This document shows, piece by piece, positions 23,471 to 31,425 of a DNA stretch of 40,828 nucleotides. The notes beneath the pieces were generated by a model, which did not search any database, had not been told where the DNA came from, and was given only the letters and a program-made list of their open reading frames with translations. Numbering within the stretch: position 1 is the stretch's first letter; the number at the start of each line of letters is the position of its first letter. A program made the position numbers and the translations under genes. The DNA is from JAZLIT01 sp045617525 (GTDB lineage Bacteria; Bacillota; Bacilli; Bacillales_A; Planococcaceae). Location: contig JAZLIT010000222.1 in NCBI GenBank assembly GCA_045617525.1, forward strand, positions 1 to 40,828. The letters are read 5' to 3'.

Positions 23471-24444
23471 CTTATATTTAACGTTTGAAATTGAGTGTCC
23501 CCATTTAGTGGAAGCGGGTTTTTCCGCACATACAGACCGATAAAGTTTTTTACTGTTAGCTCGTATTCTTCTGGGGATGTATTAAAGGACTGGGCGTGTT
23601 CCCCTTTTTCAAATAATGCCAGCATCTTGGGTCCGTTTTTCTTCGCAGCATATAAGTGTTCGGTCATTTCCGAAGGGGTGAACGCGTCCGGAATACTGTG
23701 AATAAATAATACAGGTTTTTGTATATTTTCAACTGCAAGAATTGGCGTTACATCATTAAAATTATAGCCTTCTCGTAGACGTATCGCTAAATTTGAAAGT
23801 GCAATGGCCAACTCGAGTCTAAATGGAATCTTCTCTTTTAGGATTTTCCGAAGCAAAACTCGGAAATCGGAAAAGGAACAGTCTGAAATATAAAAATCTG
23901 CATTGTCCCCGATTGTTCCTGCGTATAAAAGCGTCGTCGCGGCGCCCATTGATTCACCGTGGATGCCTAAAATTGCATCCAACCCGATAATCTTCCGAAC
24001 TTCCTCGATAATCGCTTGTAAGTCTAGCTTTTCATAATGTCCATAACTAATTGAATCGCCGCCTGATTCGCCGTGCATACGATGATCGTACACCACGACA
24101 TTATAGCCAAGACGTTCATACATACGGATGTATTTCATCGAATTAATTTTATTTTCAGTAACACCGTGGCAAATGATGACAGTGCTTGTTGTGATAATAG
24201 GTTTAAAAAATGTCCCTTTAATTAAATAACCATTTGGTGAATTTACGAGTAAATCAGTTTTCGGGCATTCGCTAAACCAAGTCTCATCGTAGCGCTTAGC
24301 ATTTTTCTCGCGTTCAAAAACATCATTAATGTTTTTCGGCTTTAAAAACATTAACTTATTCGAAAGTAAAATACCTGAAACAGTTGTGGCGGCAGCAATT
24401 AGGCTTGTAGCAATACCAGAAGCGATTAAAATTTTCTTCTTCAT
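23455..24444 (-). CDS. Alpha/beta hydrolase (YqkD-like)
   Basis: Membrane-anchored or secreted serine hydrolase of unknown substrate. The ATG at 24444 follows GAGG with 8 bases spacing and gives 329 residues. The GTG three codons earlier lies within the ribosome binding site. An N-terminal hydrophobic segment (ILIASGIATSLIAAATTVSGILL) leads to the hydrolase fold: VIICHGVTENK (oxyanion strand), VVVYDHRMHGESGG, nucleophile motif GIHGESMGAATTLL, acid-bearing FIHSIPDAFTPSEM and catalytic His in FEKGEHAQSFN. It sits where yqkD is found near yqkK/yqkF/nudF in Bacillus. Confidence 0.82.
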   Translation of the reverse strand: MKKKILIASGIATSLIAAATTVSGILLSNKLMFLKPKNINDVFEREKNAKRYDETWFSECPKTDLLVNSPNGYLIKGTFFKPIITTSTVIICHGVTENKINSMKYIRMYERLGYNVVVYDHRMHGESGGDSISYGHYEKLDLQAIIEEVRKIIGLDAILGIHGESMGAATTLLYAGTIGDNADFYISDCSFSDFRVLLRKILKEKIPFRLELAIALSNLAIRLREGYNFNDVTPILAVENIQKPVLFIHSIPDAFTPSEMTEHLYAAKKNGPKMLALFEKGEHAQSFNTSPEEYELTVKNFIGLYVRKNPLPLNGDTQFQTLNISNLTI

Positions 24445-24539
24445 TTTTTTCACCTCGCTTTAATAGTTCCCCTTTTGGAATAACCTAAAACATGACTATT
24501 TGAACTTCAATCTCATCTCGAAAATTTTCAGTATATTTG

Positions 24540-24570
24540 GTAAACTAAAATCATGTGACCGTTTAGTTAC
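24540..24570 (+). promoter_or_regulatory. Inverted repeat in the thiolase promoter region
   Basis: GTAAACTAAA (24540-24549) faces TTTAGTTAC (24562-24570), one unpaired base, about 35-60 bases before the thiolase start. It fits a dimeric repressor site. A fatty-acid-type TetR regulator is possible but not shown. Confidence 0.4.
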
Positions 24571-24602
24571 ATAGTATGCGAGGATCAAAGGGGAGAATCG
24601 GA

Positions 24603-25784
24603 ATGGTTCAAGAAGTAGTAATCGTTAGTGCAGTACGTACAGCTATTGGTGCATTTCAGGGGTCATTAAAGGATGTACCGGCCACAAAATTAGGGGCAGT
24701 CGTTATAAAAGAAGCAATACAGCGTGCAAATATTGTACCTGAAATTGTAGATGAAGTAATTATGGGGAATGTTTTATCGGCAGGGCTAGGTCAAAATCCA
24801 GCGCGCCAAGCAAGTATTCAAGCCGGGTTACCAGAGCAGGTGCCATCATTAACAATTAATAAAGTGTGTGGATCAGGTTTGAAGGCAATTCATTTAGCTG
24901 CACAAGCAATCGCTGCAGGGGATGCAGAAATTGTTGTGGCAGGTGGTTTTGAAAATATGAGCCAAGCACCTTATATTTTACGCAATGCACGTGATGGCTT
25001 TCGTATGGGTGATCAAAAGCTAGTAGATACAATGATTAGCGATGGACTTTGGTGTGCGTTTAATGACTACCATATGGGCATTACAGCGGAAAATTTATGT
25101 GATCGCCACGAAATCACGCGTGAGGAACAGGATGCTTTCTCGGCGCGTTCACAAGCGCGTGCAGCAAAAGCGCAAAGCGCAGGTAAGTTTGAAGCAGAAA
25201 TCGTCCCAGTGGAAATTCCACAACGTAAGGGAGAGCCAATTATTTTCGATAAAGATGAGTACATTAAAGCAAACTCTACAGCTGAGAAGTTAGCGGGATT
25301 ACGCCCGGCCTTTAAGAAGGAAGGATCCGTTACTGCAGGCAATGCTTCAGGCATTAATGATGGTGCGGCTGCAGTTGTTGTGATGTCGAAACAACGTGCA
25401 ATTGAGCTTGGTTTGACGCCAATTGCAACAATTATGGCAAATGCTAGTGCGGGTGTAGATCCAGCGTTGATGGGGATTGGCCCTGTGACGGCGGTGAAAA
25501 AAGCATTAAAGAAGGCCAATGTAGCACTTGCTGATATAGATTTAATTGAGGCAAATGAAGCGTTTGCGGCACAAGCAATTGCAGTTGACAGAGAGCTCCA
25601 ATTCAATCATGATAAATTAAATGTGAACGGTGGTGCGATTGCTTTAGGTCATCCAATCGGCGCAAGTGGAGCACGAATTTTTGTCACGCTTTTACATGAA
25701 ATGCAAAAGCGTGATGCGAAGCTCGGCTTAGCAACACTTTGTATCGGTGGCGGCCAAGGAGTTGCAACAATCGTTCAACGCTAA
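24603..25784 (+). CDS. Acetyl-CoA C-acetyltransferase (thiolase)
   Basis: Condenses two acetyl-CoA to acetoacetyl-CoA or runs in the cleaving direction. The ATG at 24603 after GGGGAGAATC gives 393 residues. All thiolase signatures are present: the acylated Cys89 in INKVCGSGLKAI, GGFENMSQAPY, GNASGINDGAAAVVV, NEAFAAQ, His in GGAIALGHPIGASGAR and the proton-shuttling Cys in CIGGGQG. The tetrameric biosynthetic type (AtoB/PhaA/MmgA) is likely from the length and LWCAFNDYHMG. It is followed 17 bases later by a DUF3886 gene, so probably a small operon. It is absent from the B. subtilis version of this neighbourhood as far as recalled. Confidence 0.93.
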   Translation: MVQEVVIVSAVRTAIGAFQGSLKDVPATKLGAVVIKEAIQRANIVPEIVDEVIMGNVLSAGLGQNPARQASIQAGLPEQVPSLTINKVCGSGLKAIHLAAQAIAAGDAEIVVAGGFENMSQAPYILRNARDGFRMGDQKLVDTMISDGLWCAFNDYHMGITAENLCDRHEITREEQDAFSARSQARAAKAQSAGKFEAEIVPVEIPQRKGEPIIFDKDEYIKANSTAEKLAGLRPAFKKEGSVTAGNASGINDGAAAVVVMSKQRAIELGLTPIATIMANASAGVDPALMGIGPVTAVKKALKKANVALADIDLIEANEAFAAQAIAVDRELQFNHDKLNVNGGAIALGHPIGASGARIFVTLLHEMQKRDAKLGLATLCIGGGQGVATIVQR

Positions 25785-25801
25785 ATAATAAGGTGATAAA
25801 T

Positions 25802-26062
25802 ATGGCTAAAAAAAGAAAACAACAAGTGAATACGTCGAATGAAGCGTCGTATAATGAGAAAGAATCGCTAACTCTGAAAGATCAATTAGGTGGAGATGTA
25901 CTTGAAAAGTTAAAGGCTGCGAAAAACAGTTTGACGAAGCAGGTGCAGGAAAAAGAAGAGGAGCGCCAAGCACAGCTAGCGTTCGAGCGTAAGCAAAAGG
26001 AAAAGAATATGAGCTTTGAAGAATTGCTAAATCAATATGGTGATGGTGGTTCGAAGTTTTAA
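25802..26062 (+). CDS. DUF3886 family protein (YqkK-like)
   Basis: An 86-residue, highly charged, soluble helical protein: KKRKQQVNTSN start, SLTLKDQLGGDVLEKLKAAKN, a long Lys/Glu/Gln coiled coil (KEEERQAQLAFERKQKEK) and a conserved end MSFEELLNQYGDGGSKF. That C-terminal pattern is typical of YqkK/DUF3886 proteins from spore formers, whose role is unknown. The RBS AAGGTGAT precedes the ATG at 25802. Longer frames enter the thiolase gene and are not used. Confidence 0.82.
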   Translation: MAKKRKQQVNTSNEASYNEKESLTLKDQLGGDVLEKLKAAKNSLTKQVQEKEEERQAQLAFERKQKEKNMSFEELLNQYGDGGSKF

Positions 26063-26144
26063 TAATTATAAATGCAAAAAAGTGAGCATCTAAGTGTAAC
26101 GGGTTCGGATAATGGGGAGAAAATAATAAATAACAATGTAATTA

Positions 26145-26175
26145 GAGACACAATTCGTACATGAATTCGTGTCTC
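26145..26175. other. Hairpin with GAGACAC/GTGTCTC arms
   Basis: GAGACAC (26145-26151) pairs with GTGTCTC (26169-26175), with AATTC/GAATT continuing inside. TTCTTT follows, so it may end transcription from the thiolase-DUF3886 operon. A similar GACACAATTCGTG arm occurs near 9889. Confidence 0.4.
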
Positions 26176-26293
26176 TTCTTTGGTTGATATATCAACATTT
26201 ATCAATTTAGGCGGTCTTGCTAATTTCAGTGCTAAAACAGGTGCAAATTGGTCTGCAACAGACCAATTGGATAAAGTAGAAGTAAGGAAATAG
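26165..26293 (+). pseudogene. Possible C-terminal remnant of an unrecognised gene
   Basis: A 42-codon frame with no start codon and an in-frame TGA directly before it reads like real protein (DISTFINLGGLANFSAKTG, then WSATDQLDKVEVRK) and ends in TAG at 26291. Balanced composition and its position in an insertion-prone interval suggest the tail of a deleted gene, but the family is not recognised. The remaining bases of 26063-26381 hold only the hairpin at 26145-26175. Confidence 0.35.
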
Positions 26294-26381
26294 ATTGTTT
26301 TTATCAAACTATCGAGGCAGTAGAATCAAAGAAGGACTTGGTTTTTTTATGGTAAAATAGTTTAATGGGAGGAGATTTGTT

Positions 26382-26801
26382 ATGAAAAAATTATTATCAT
26401 CATTACTCTTAGCTTTTTGTAGTGTTTCTTTAATTGCTTGTCAACCTCAAAATGAAGAGATGACATTAGGTAGTGTATCTGATATATCAATTTCTATATC
26501 TAATGGTTACGGAGGGTTAAATGAAAACTATTTCCTTTCGATTAATCAAGAGGAAGCTATATCGGGTTTTGAAGGAATTTTGAAAAACGCAAAAGAAATA
26601 AGACGAGATGTGAATGTGAATAATGAGAAACCTGACTACGACATATTGATTCGTTATGAAAATGACGGTACTCATGGGTTACATCTCCTACTTGGAAACG
26701 TTGGAGAAGAAAGTATAATAATGTTTATCGGTCACGAAGAAAATGGCTATATTGTTTCACCTAAAGATACAAATGAATTAAGAAAATTATTGGATGTTTA
26801 A
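26382..26801 (+). CDS. Small lipoprotein of unknown function
   Basis: 139 residues. A lipoprotein signal peptide (MKKLLSSLLLAFCSVSLIAC, lipid-anchored Cys at 20) precedes a mature domain of about 120 residues with beta-rich stretches (ISISISNGYGG, YDILIRYEND, HGLHLLLGNVGEESIIMFIG) and an acidic overall charge. It should sit on the outer face of the membrane. The ATG follows GGGAGGAG. No known domain was recognised. It stands alone beside a complete insertion sequence and may be an accessory gene. Confidence 0.75.
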   Translation: MKKLLSSLLLAFCSVSLIACQPQNEEMTLGSVSDISISISNGYGGLNENYFLSINQEEAISGFEGILKNAKEIRRDVNVNNEKPDYDILIRYENDGTHGLHLLLGNVGEESIIMFIGHEENGYIVSPKDTNELRKLLDV

Positions 26802-26859
26802 TAAAACCTTTCTTCAACTGTCGCCATTAGTCGATGAAGCACAGTAAATAATGCCGAAT

Positions 26860-26890
26860 AACGCTCAGATTAAACGAGGGCACTGAAAAA
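26860..26890. repeat. IS1182-family left inverted repeat
   Basis: It starts AACGCTCAG and ends CGAGGGCACTGAAAAA-like. It matches the reverse complement of 28727-28757 except for about three positions. Confidence 0.85.
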
Positions 26891-26928
26891 CTTATGTTTT
26901 TTATAGAGAATTAGTTTTTCTAAATAAA

Positions 26929-26971
26929 AATAGGGCAATATCTGTTCAATTCGAACAGATATTGCCCTATT
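26929..26971 (-). terminator. Strong terminator hairpin after the transposase gene
   Basis: A perfect 19-bp stem (26929-26947 with 26953-26971) closes a 5-base loop. Plus-strand A-rich bases to the left give a U-rich tail on the minus transcript. Confidence 0.8.
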
Positions 26972-26985
26972 CCATTGTGTGATCC

Positions 26986-28446
26986 TTACTCATTTTCGTT
27001 TAATAACTTCAATATACGTTTCAAGTTTACCGCAAATATCGTTGTAGCACCCTGTATTTCCATGCCAAATAAACCCGCTGACCTGGCCGTATTATAGCCA
27101 TGCGGATTTTTAATTTCGCTATTTTTTGCTTCAATTTTATAACGCTTTTTTGAGAGCTCTTTAAAAGCTTCTGTTTCTTGAAATTCAGCTTGTTCCTCAT
27201 GATCCGTTGATTTAATGGATACTGAATAGCTCTTACTTTTTGCACCTTCTTGATAACAGCCTTCTCTCATGGGACACACCTTACATTTTTCTATATCGTA
27301 GAAAAATGTTGTTACTTGATTCCTCCCTTGATCTTTCTTTCCCGTTCGAGCTTTACGTATCGCCATATGCCCAGCTGGGCAAACAAACATACCTGCATCT
27401 TTATTAAAATCAAAGACTGTTTTTCGTTGTCCATTTCCGTTTGTAATCACTGGATTTAATTTCGAAATTAATTGAAGATGTTCTGTTTTTACATACTGTA
27501 AATTATCTTTTCCTGAATATGCTGTATCGCCAATAATTGTATTAACTTCCATACCTGTTTGTTGGCTCTTTTCTATTAACTCTTTTAAATATTGTCCATC
27601 GCTTTTCTCACCTGTTGTTATAACTGCAGCTGTAATAATTCGTTCATCACTCATCGCAATATGTGTTTTATAGCCAAAGAAAGAAGAATCCGCTGATTTA
27701 TGCCCTAAACGGGCATCTGGATCAGATGAATAACTTAGTTGTATGTCATAGTCTTCGATGACTTCCTTTAAGACATTTAATTTTTCTTTGATAGCGGGAA
27801 TTTGTGACACTTTTGATTGTGTTTCCACAATCTCAACAACTTGGCGACAATAATCTAATTCCTCTGTTACTTCATTTGACGTTGGTTTTGTCGGAAATTT
27901 CCCTTTCATATCTTCGTCAAATTGATAAACGGCTTTACGTACATTTTTAGATTTTTCCTTTAAGAATTCCTTCGGTGATTTTTGATTGTATCGGGCCTTT
28001 GTATGTGTAGCATCGACAATAATTGTTTTACTAGTGATGATGCCCTTGTCTAAAGCAATTTCAACGGTTTTCCCAATTAACATATCTAGTAAGTCCACAT
28101 CTTGAAGACGAAGTCTGCGGAATTTTGTTAAAGAGCTTGAATCAATTACATCCTCTTCAGGTGCCATCTCTAAAAAGAATTTAAAGGACATATCATATTT
28201 TGAGCGTTCAATAAGATCTACATCTGAAACATTATGTATCGCTTTTAATAATAAATATTTAAACATGCGAATGGGTGGAATTGCATTACGACCATTATCC
28301 AAACAATATTTTGTTTTTAATTCATCAAGAATAAATGAAAAATCAACGAGCTCATTGATTTGGCGAAGCATATTATCTTTTGGCACAATTAAATCATACA
28401 GTGCCATATAGGGACTTAAGTTAAGGGTTTCTTGTTTGGAAATCAT
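26986..28446 (-). CDS. IS1182 family transposase
   Basis: DDE transposase of 486 residues, full length for the family. The N-terminal DUF772-type domain has MALYDLIVPKDNMLRQI-like start, RNAIPPIRMFKYLLLKAI and DSSSLTKFRRLRL. The catalytic core supplies IIVDATHTKARYNQ (first Asp), IIGDTAYSGKDN (second Asp) and RYKIEAKNSEIKNPHGYNTARSAG (Glu region). A Cys-rich segment (CKVCPMREGC) lies between. The ATG has AAAGGTGG upstream and a TATAAT box on the minus strand at 28481-28476. There is no frameshift, so it may be active. Confidence 0.95.
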   Translation of the reverse strand: MISKQETLNLSPYMALYDLIVPKDNMLRQINELVDFSFILDELKTKYCLDNGRNAIPPIRMFKYLLLKAIHNVSDVDLIERSKYDMSFKFFLEMAPEEDVIDSSSLTKFRRLRLQDVDLLDMLIGKTVEIALDKGIITSKTIIVDATHTKARYNQKSPKEFLKEKSKNVRKAVYQFDEDMKGKFPTKPTSNEVTEELDYCRQVVEIVETQSKVSQIPAIKEKLNVLKEVIEDYDIQLSYSSDPDARLGHKSADSSFFGYKTHIAMSDERIITAAVITTGEKSDGQYLKELIEKSQQTGMEVNTIIGDTAYSGKDNLQYVKTEHLQLISKLNPVITNGNGQRKTVFDFNKDAGMFVCPAGHMAIRKARTGKKDQGRNQVTTFFYDIEKCKVCPMREGCYQEGAKSKSYSVSIKSTDHEEQAEFQETEAFKELSKKRYKIEAKNSEIKNPHGYNTARSAGLFGMEIQGATTIFAVNLKRILKLLNENE

Positions 28447-28533
28447 GGTCGCACCACCTTTAATTAGTACCCTCTATTATACAGGATGGTGAGTGACGGG
28501 GCGAGACAACATTTTAGTCCATGAATGGTACAA

Positions 28534-28656
28534 GTTGATGGAGTGCAGGCGGCGACTTCTGCGGGAACAGCACGAGTGGAAGCACCCGGACTGAGCGAAG
28601 CGAGGGAGAAGGCTGGAGCCGTGCCCGCGAAAAGCGTCCGCCGGAACGGAATCAAC
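28534..28656. repeat. GC-rich palindromic repeat, copy 3, inside the IS
   Basis: The outer arms GTTGAT (28534-28539) and ATCAAC (28651-28656) enclose GGCGGCGACTTCTGCGGG and, opposite, CCCGCGAAAAGCGTCCGCC. This is the same design and many of the same blocks as the repeat at 965-1068. It lies between the transposase start codon and the right inverted repeat, so it travels with the element or was captured by it. The plus- and minus-strand frames across it are by-products of the palindrome. Confidence 0.75.
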
Positions 28657-28669
28657 GGCAGCGAAGGGA

Positions 28670-28708
28670 AAGCGAGGACAGGAACGATTTTCGTTCCTGT
28701 CCTCGCTT
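28670..28708. terminator. Perfect 18-bp hairpin near the right end of the IS
   Basis: AAGCGAGGACAGGAACGA (28670-28687) pairs perfectly with 28691-28708 around a 3-4 base loop. No long T-run follows. It may shield the transposase gene from outside transcription or fold into the right end during transposition. Confidence 0.6.
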
Positions 28709-28726
28709 ATCTGTGCATAAATGGAC

Positions 28727-28757
28727 TTTTTCAGTGCCCTCGATTAAACTGAGCGTT
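28727..28757. repeat. IS1182-family right inverted repeat
   Basis: It reads TTTTTCAGTGCCCTCG then ATTAAACTGAGCGTT, the near-perfect inverse of 26860-26890. Confidence 0.85.
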
Positions 28758-28859
28758 TTTTCTTGCCAATTAACTGTTAAAATGCATGTTAATCGGGTTG
28801 TTAAATACATTACTTTTAGGGTTTTTCTCCCCAACAACCGAACCCGTTAATCTAAGTGC

Positions 28860-29357
28860 TCACTTTTTTTGCTTATATTTCACGTTTCTTCGCCTTTTAA
28901 TGAAACGACGAATTATATAAGTAATACCCACTAATACAACGGCTCCAGCGGTATCAAGTACTACGTCATTAAAAATTCCTGTTCGCCCAGGGGTGTGATA
29001 TTGTCGGTATTCATCTAGAGAGCCTAATATAAATACCGTAGCTATCGCAATTAGAGGTGCAAAGCGCAAGTTTAGTTTCACGTAAAAGAAGTAAAAAATG
29101 ACACCGATAATGCCGTAGCCGAAGAAGTGTGTACCTTTTCGGATTAAAAATTCCACAAACTTAAAGTAGCCAATTGATTCGATTGAAATAACTTCGCCCC
29201 AATAGTGAATTTCAATTTTAGAGAGTAGCCCCTTAAGCGGTTGATTCTGTAATAGGATTTGCAATTCAGGTATAATCGTTTGCTGTGAATAGGTCATCGA
29301 TGAAGCAAGCCAAATTACTCCAAGTGCAGCAACTATTAAAAAGACGTTTTTTTTCAT
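28860..29357 (-). CDS. VanZ family membrane protein
   Basis: 165 residues with an N-terminal signal/anchor span, three further spans and the VanZ signatures RKGTHFFGYGIIGVIFYFF and GSLDEYRQYHTPGRTGIFNDVVLDTAGA. VanZ-like proteins are linked to glycopeptide (teicoplanin) tolerance in some hosts, but most chromosomal members have no proven role. The start overlaps the stop of the aldo/keto reductase gene by 4 bases (ATGA), so the two form one minus-strand unit. Confidence 0.88.
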   Translation of the reverse strand: MKKNVFLIVAALGVIWLASSMTYSQQTIIPELQILLQNQPLKGLLSKIEIHYWGEVISIESIGYFKFVEFLIRKGTHFFGYGIIGVIFYFFYVKLNLRFAPLIAIATVFILGSLDEYRQYHTPGRTGIFNDVVLDTAGAVVLVGITYIIRRFIKRRRNVKYKQKK

Positions 29358-30238
29358 CGATGTTGTTGATAACGATCAGATTTTAATAATGCCATGATTT
29401 CCTGTTCAAAATCGGTGGGCATGTCTTCGTAGGCTTCAATCGATTGTTTCAATTGCGCTTTTGAACTAGCGCCAATTACTGTCGATGCAATTACCTCATG
29501 CTGCAGGTTAAATGCAAGGGCTAATGCGTGTAAATTAGCGGCATTGGAAAGTTGAGGGAGCAGGTTTTTAAGCTCTTCCTCACTATAATTCATATAAGGT
29601 TTGAGCTTGTTTGCCCAATCATTTGTTAATAAGCCTTTTGCTAGACTACCACGTGTCACAACGGACATGCCATTTGCGTGTAGGGCATCGAAATATTCCT
29701 CGGCACTACGGTCTAGCAAATTGTATTGCATCATATTGCTAATCGCCGAACTTTTAGAAAAGGGCATAAAAACATTAGGACGAATTGACGAAATACCGAA
29801 TTCTCGAATATAGCCGTTCTTTTTTAATTCTTCAAATGTATCGATTACTTCATCCAAATTATCCTCAACAGTGCCACCGTGCAATTGGTAAACATCAATT
29901 TTATCGATTTGTAGGCGACGGAGGCTATCTTTGACGCTTTTTAAAATATGTGCGCGCGAGGGGTCCCAAGTCCAACTCTCTTGACCTTCAGTAAATCGGT
30001 TGCCAACTTTTGTGGCAAGGATTATTTTTTCGCGATAAGGTTTCAAAATTTGCCCAATCATTTCTTCATTTTTCCCTTTATCATATAAATCAGCCGTGTC
30101 AAAATAATTAATGCCAGCATCCAGCGCATGTTCAATAATTCCCTGTGCTTCAGAAATATTTAAAGGTAATGACATGCAACCGAGGCTGATTTCGGAAATG
30201 TGTAAAGAGCTATTGCCTAGTTTGCGGTATTTCAACAA
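29354..30238 (-). CDS. Aldo/keto reductase (YqkF-like)
   Basis: NADPH-dependent oxidoreductase with a TIM-barrel fold, 294 residues. The motifs are LGCMSLPL, GINYFDTADLYDKGKNEE (catalytic Asp and Tyr), ILATKVGNRF (Lys) and DVYQLHGGT (His), with a C-terminal cofactor region STVIGASSKAQLKQSIEAY. The start codon is TTG: two lie in tandem (30238 and 30235) after AGGTGA, and no ATG is available nearby. It sits divergent from nudF as in the yqkF-nudF neighbourhood of Bacillus. Substrate unknown. Confidence 0.88.
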   Translation of the reverse strand: MLKYRKLGNSSLHISEISLGCMSLPLNISEAQGIIEHALDAGINYFDTADLYDKGKNEEMIGQILKPYREKIILATKVGNRFTEGQESWTWDPSRAHILKSVKDSLRRLQIDKIDVYQLHGGTVEDNLDEVIDTFEELKKNGYIREFGISSIRPNVFMPFSKSSAISNMMQYNLLDRSAEEYFDALHANGMSVVTRGSLAKGLLTNDWANKLKPYMNYSEEELKNLLPQLSNAANLHALALAFNLQHEVIASTVIGASSKAQLKQSIEAYEDMPTDFEQEIMALLKSDRYQQHR

Positions 30239-30320
30239 AAATCACCTATTCTTTCTTTCATCTAATTAATAAGCTAATGGTACAATGAAAATAACCTATA
30301 GAACAAGTGAGGGATTCGTT

Positions 30321-30863
30321 TTGAAAAAATTTGAGGAAAAAACAATTACATCAAAATCGATTTTTAAAGGGCGTGTAATTTCACTCAAGGTTGATGAAGT
30401 GACCTTACCGAATGGAAAAACGAGCACGCGTGAAATCGTGAATCATCCTGGAGCTGTTGCAATCATTGCGATTACAGCGGATAAAAAAATGGTGGTCGTG
30501 GAACAATATCGCAAGGCGTTAGAGCGTTCAATTATCGAGATTCCTGCGGGGAAGCTTGAAAAAGGTGAGCAGCCAATCGATACTGCACGTAGAGAATTAG
30601 AAGAAGAAACCGGTTTTGCAGCAGGCTCTTTGACTTATTTACAGTCGTTTTCAACTTCGCCAGGATTTGCGGATGAAATTATTCATCTTTTTGTGGCAGA
30701 AGATCTATCGGTAGTTGATGGAAAAGCTGCACTAGATGAGGATGAGTTTGTGGAAGTGATGGAAATCACGGTGGAGCAGGCAGAGGAAATGATGCTTGCT
30801 GGCCAAATTTATGATGCGAAAACAGCATTTGCGGTAATTTGGTTGAAAAACAAATTCAATTAG
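30321..30863 (+). CDS. nudF: ADP-ribose pyrophosphatase NudF (Nudix)
   Basis: Hydrolyses ADP-ribose to AMP and ribose 5-phosphate. The best start is TTG at 30321, 6 bases after GTGAGGGA, giving 180 residues. An upstream ATG (30285) has no ribosome binding site. The Nudix box is GKLEKGEQPIDTARRELEEETG, preceded by EQYRKALERSIIEIPAG. The N-terminal strand region FKGRVISLKVDEVTLPNGK is typical of the ADP-ribose subgroup. It is followed by a membrane-protein gene and fur. Confidence 0.92.
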   Translation: MKKFEEKTITSKSIFKGRVISLKVDEVTLPNGKTSTREIVNHPGAVAIIAITADKKMVVVEQYRKALERSIIEIPAGKLEKGEQPIDTARRELEEETGFAAGSLTYLQSFSTSPGFADEIIHLFVAEDLSVVDGKAALDEDEFVEVMEITVEQAEEMMLAGQIYDAKTAFAVIWLKNKFN

Positions 30864-30918
30864 GCATAACAGCTACTTTTTTGCATAACGTATAAGGACA
30901 AGTCAAGGGGGGGTCCTT

Positions 30919-31416
30919 ATGCGTGCTAAATTAATATTTCAATATGCATTTATGATTGCGGTTAGCTTTATCTGTGGTGTTATTTCTTCGCGTTATATTT
31001 CGGTGGATTTGGCCGAAAATATTATTAAAGTTGTGGATGCGCGTGTGCTAGAGATCGATCCAGGTTACGTGGCTGCAATTGTGCCAGTAGCTATTTCACT
31101 AGGGATTGTGTTATTATTTTCCTCGCATCCGTTTTTATCGTATGCAGCATTAATTTATATTGCATTAAAGTCTGTTTTTTTCGGCTTTGGTTCAGTGTAT
31201 ATGATGGAACAAGGGCAATCTGTATTTGCATACATAAGCTGGTGGTTTCCGTTTCAATTACTGTATTTAATTTTGTTTATTTGTATTTATCGAATTTGCA
31301 AAGTGCAAGTAACCCGAATGAAACGAAACAAGATGCGCGCAATCCCAGTTATAATTGGGTTAATAGCAGTTGTACTTTATTTAGAAATCGTCGTAATATC
31401 GTACGTTTTACTATAA
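30919..31416 (+). CDS. Membrane protein of unknown function between nudF and fur
   Basis: 165 residues with about four or five spans (YAFMIAVSFICGVISSRYI; YVAAIVPVAISLGIVLLFS; FLSYAALIYIALKSVFFGFG; WWFPFQLLYLILFICIYRIC; VIIGLIAVVLYLEIVVISYV). The ATG follows a long AAGGGGGGG. In B. subtilis the gene in this slot is spoIIM. This protein is shorter and its similarity to SpoIIM by eye is poor, but the topology and GFG-containing region leave open a distant or replacing relation. Function not assigned. Confidence 0.7.
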   Translation: MRAKLIFQYAFMIAVSFICGVISSRYISVDLAENIIKVVDARVLEIDPGYVAAIVPVAISLGIVLLFSSHPFLSYAALIYIALKSVFFGFGSVYMMEQGQSVFAYISWWFPFQLLYLILFICIYRICKVQVTRMKRNKMRAIPVIIGLIAVVLYLEIVVISYVLL

Positions 31417-31425
31417 ATCACTCTC

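Larger units (their letters stand above)
26860..28757 (-). mobile_element. Complete IS1182-family insertion sequence (about 1.9 kb)
   Basis: Imperfect terminal inverted repeats of about 31 bases (26860-26890 and 28727-28757; only a few mismatches, core CGAGGGCACTGAAAAA identical) enclose one intact transposase gene on the minus strand. A strong hairpin lies at each end inside the repeats (26929-26971 and 28670-28708). About 120 bases of palindromic genomic-type repeat sit between the transposase start and the right end. No target-site duplication is obvious at the flanks (left GCCGAAT, right TTTTCTT). The intact gene and well-kept ends suggest recent insertion and possible activity. Confidence 0.88.

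Noticed and set aside
23380..23487. 35-codon ORF (MHADLGALTC...) after yneF
   Set aside because: It has a GAGGAG-like upstream site, but its second half lies in the terminator and end of the convergent hydrolase gene and reads as antisense.
25067..25606. 179-codon minus-strand frame within thiolase
   Set aside because: Antisense shadow. The plus strand has all thiolase motifs.
26059..26307. 82-codon minus-strand frame
   Set aside because: Opposite a plus-strand remnant that reads more like protein. No ribosome binding site.
28464..28752. Short frames on both strands near the right end of the IS
   Set aside because: They arise from the palindromic repeat and hairpin, not from genes.
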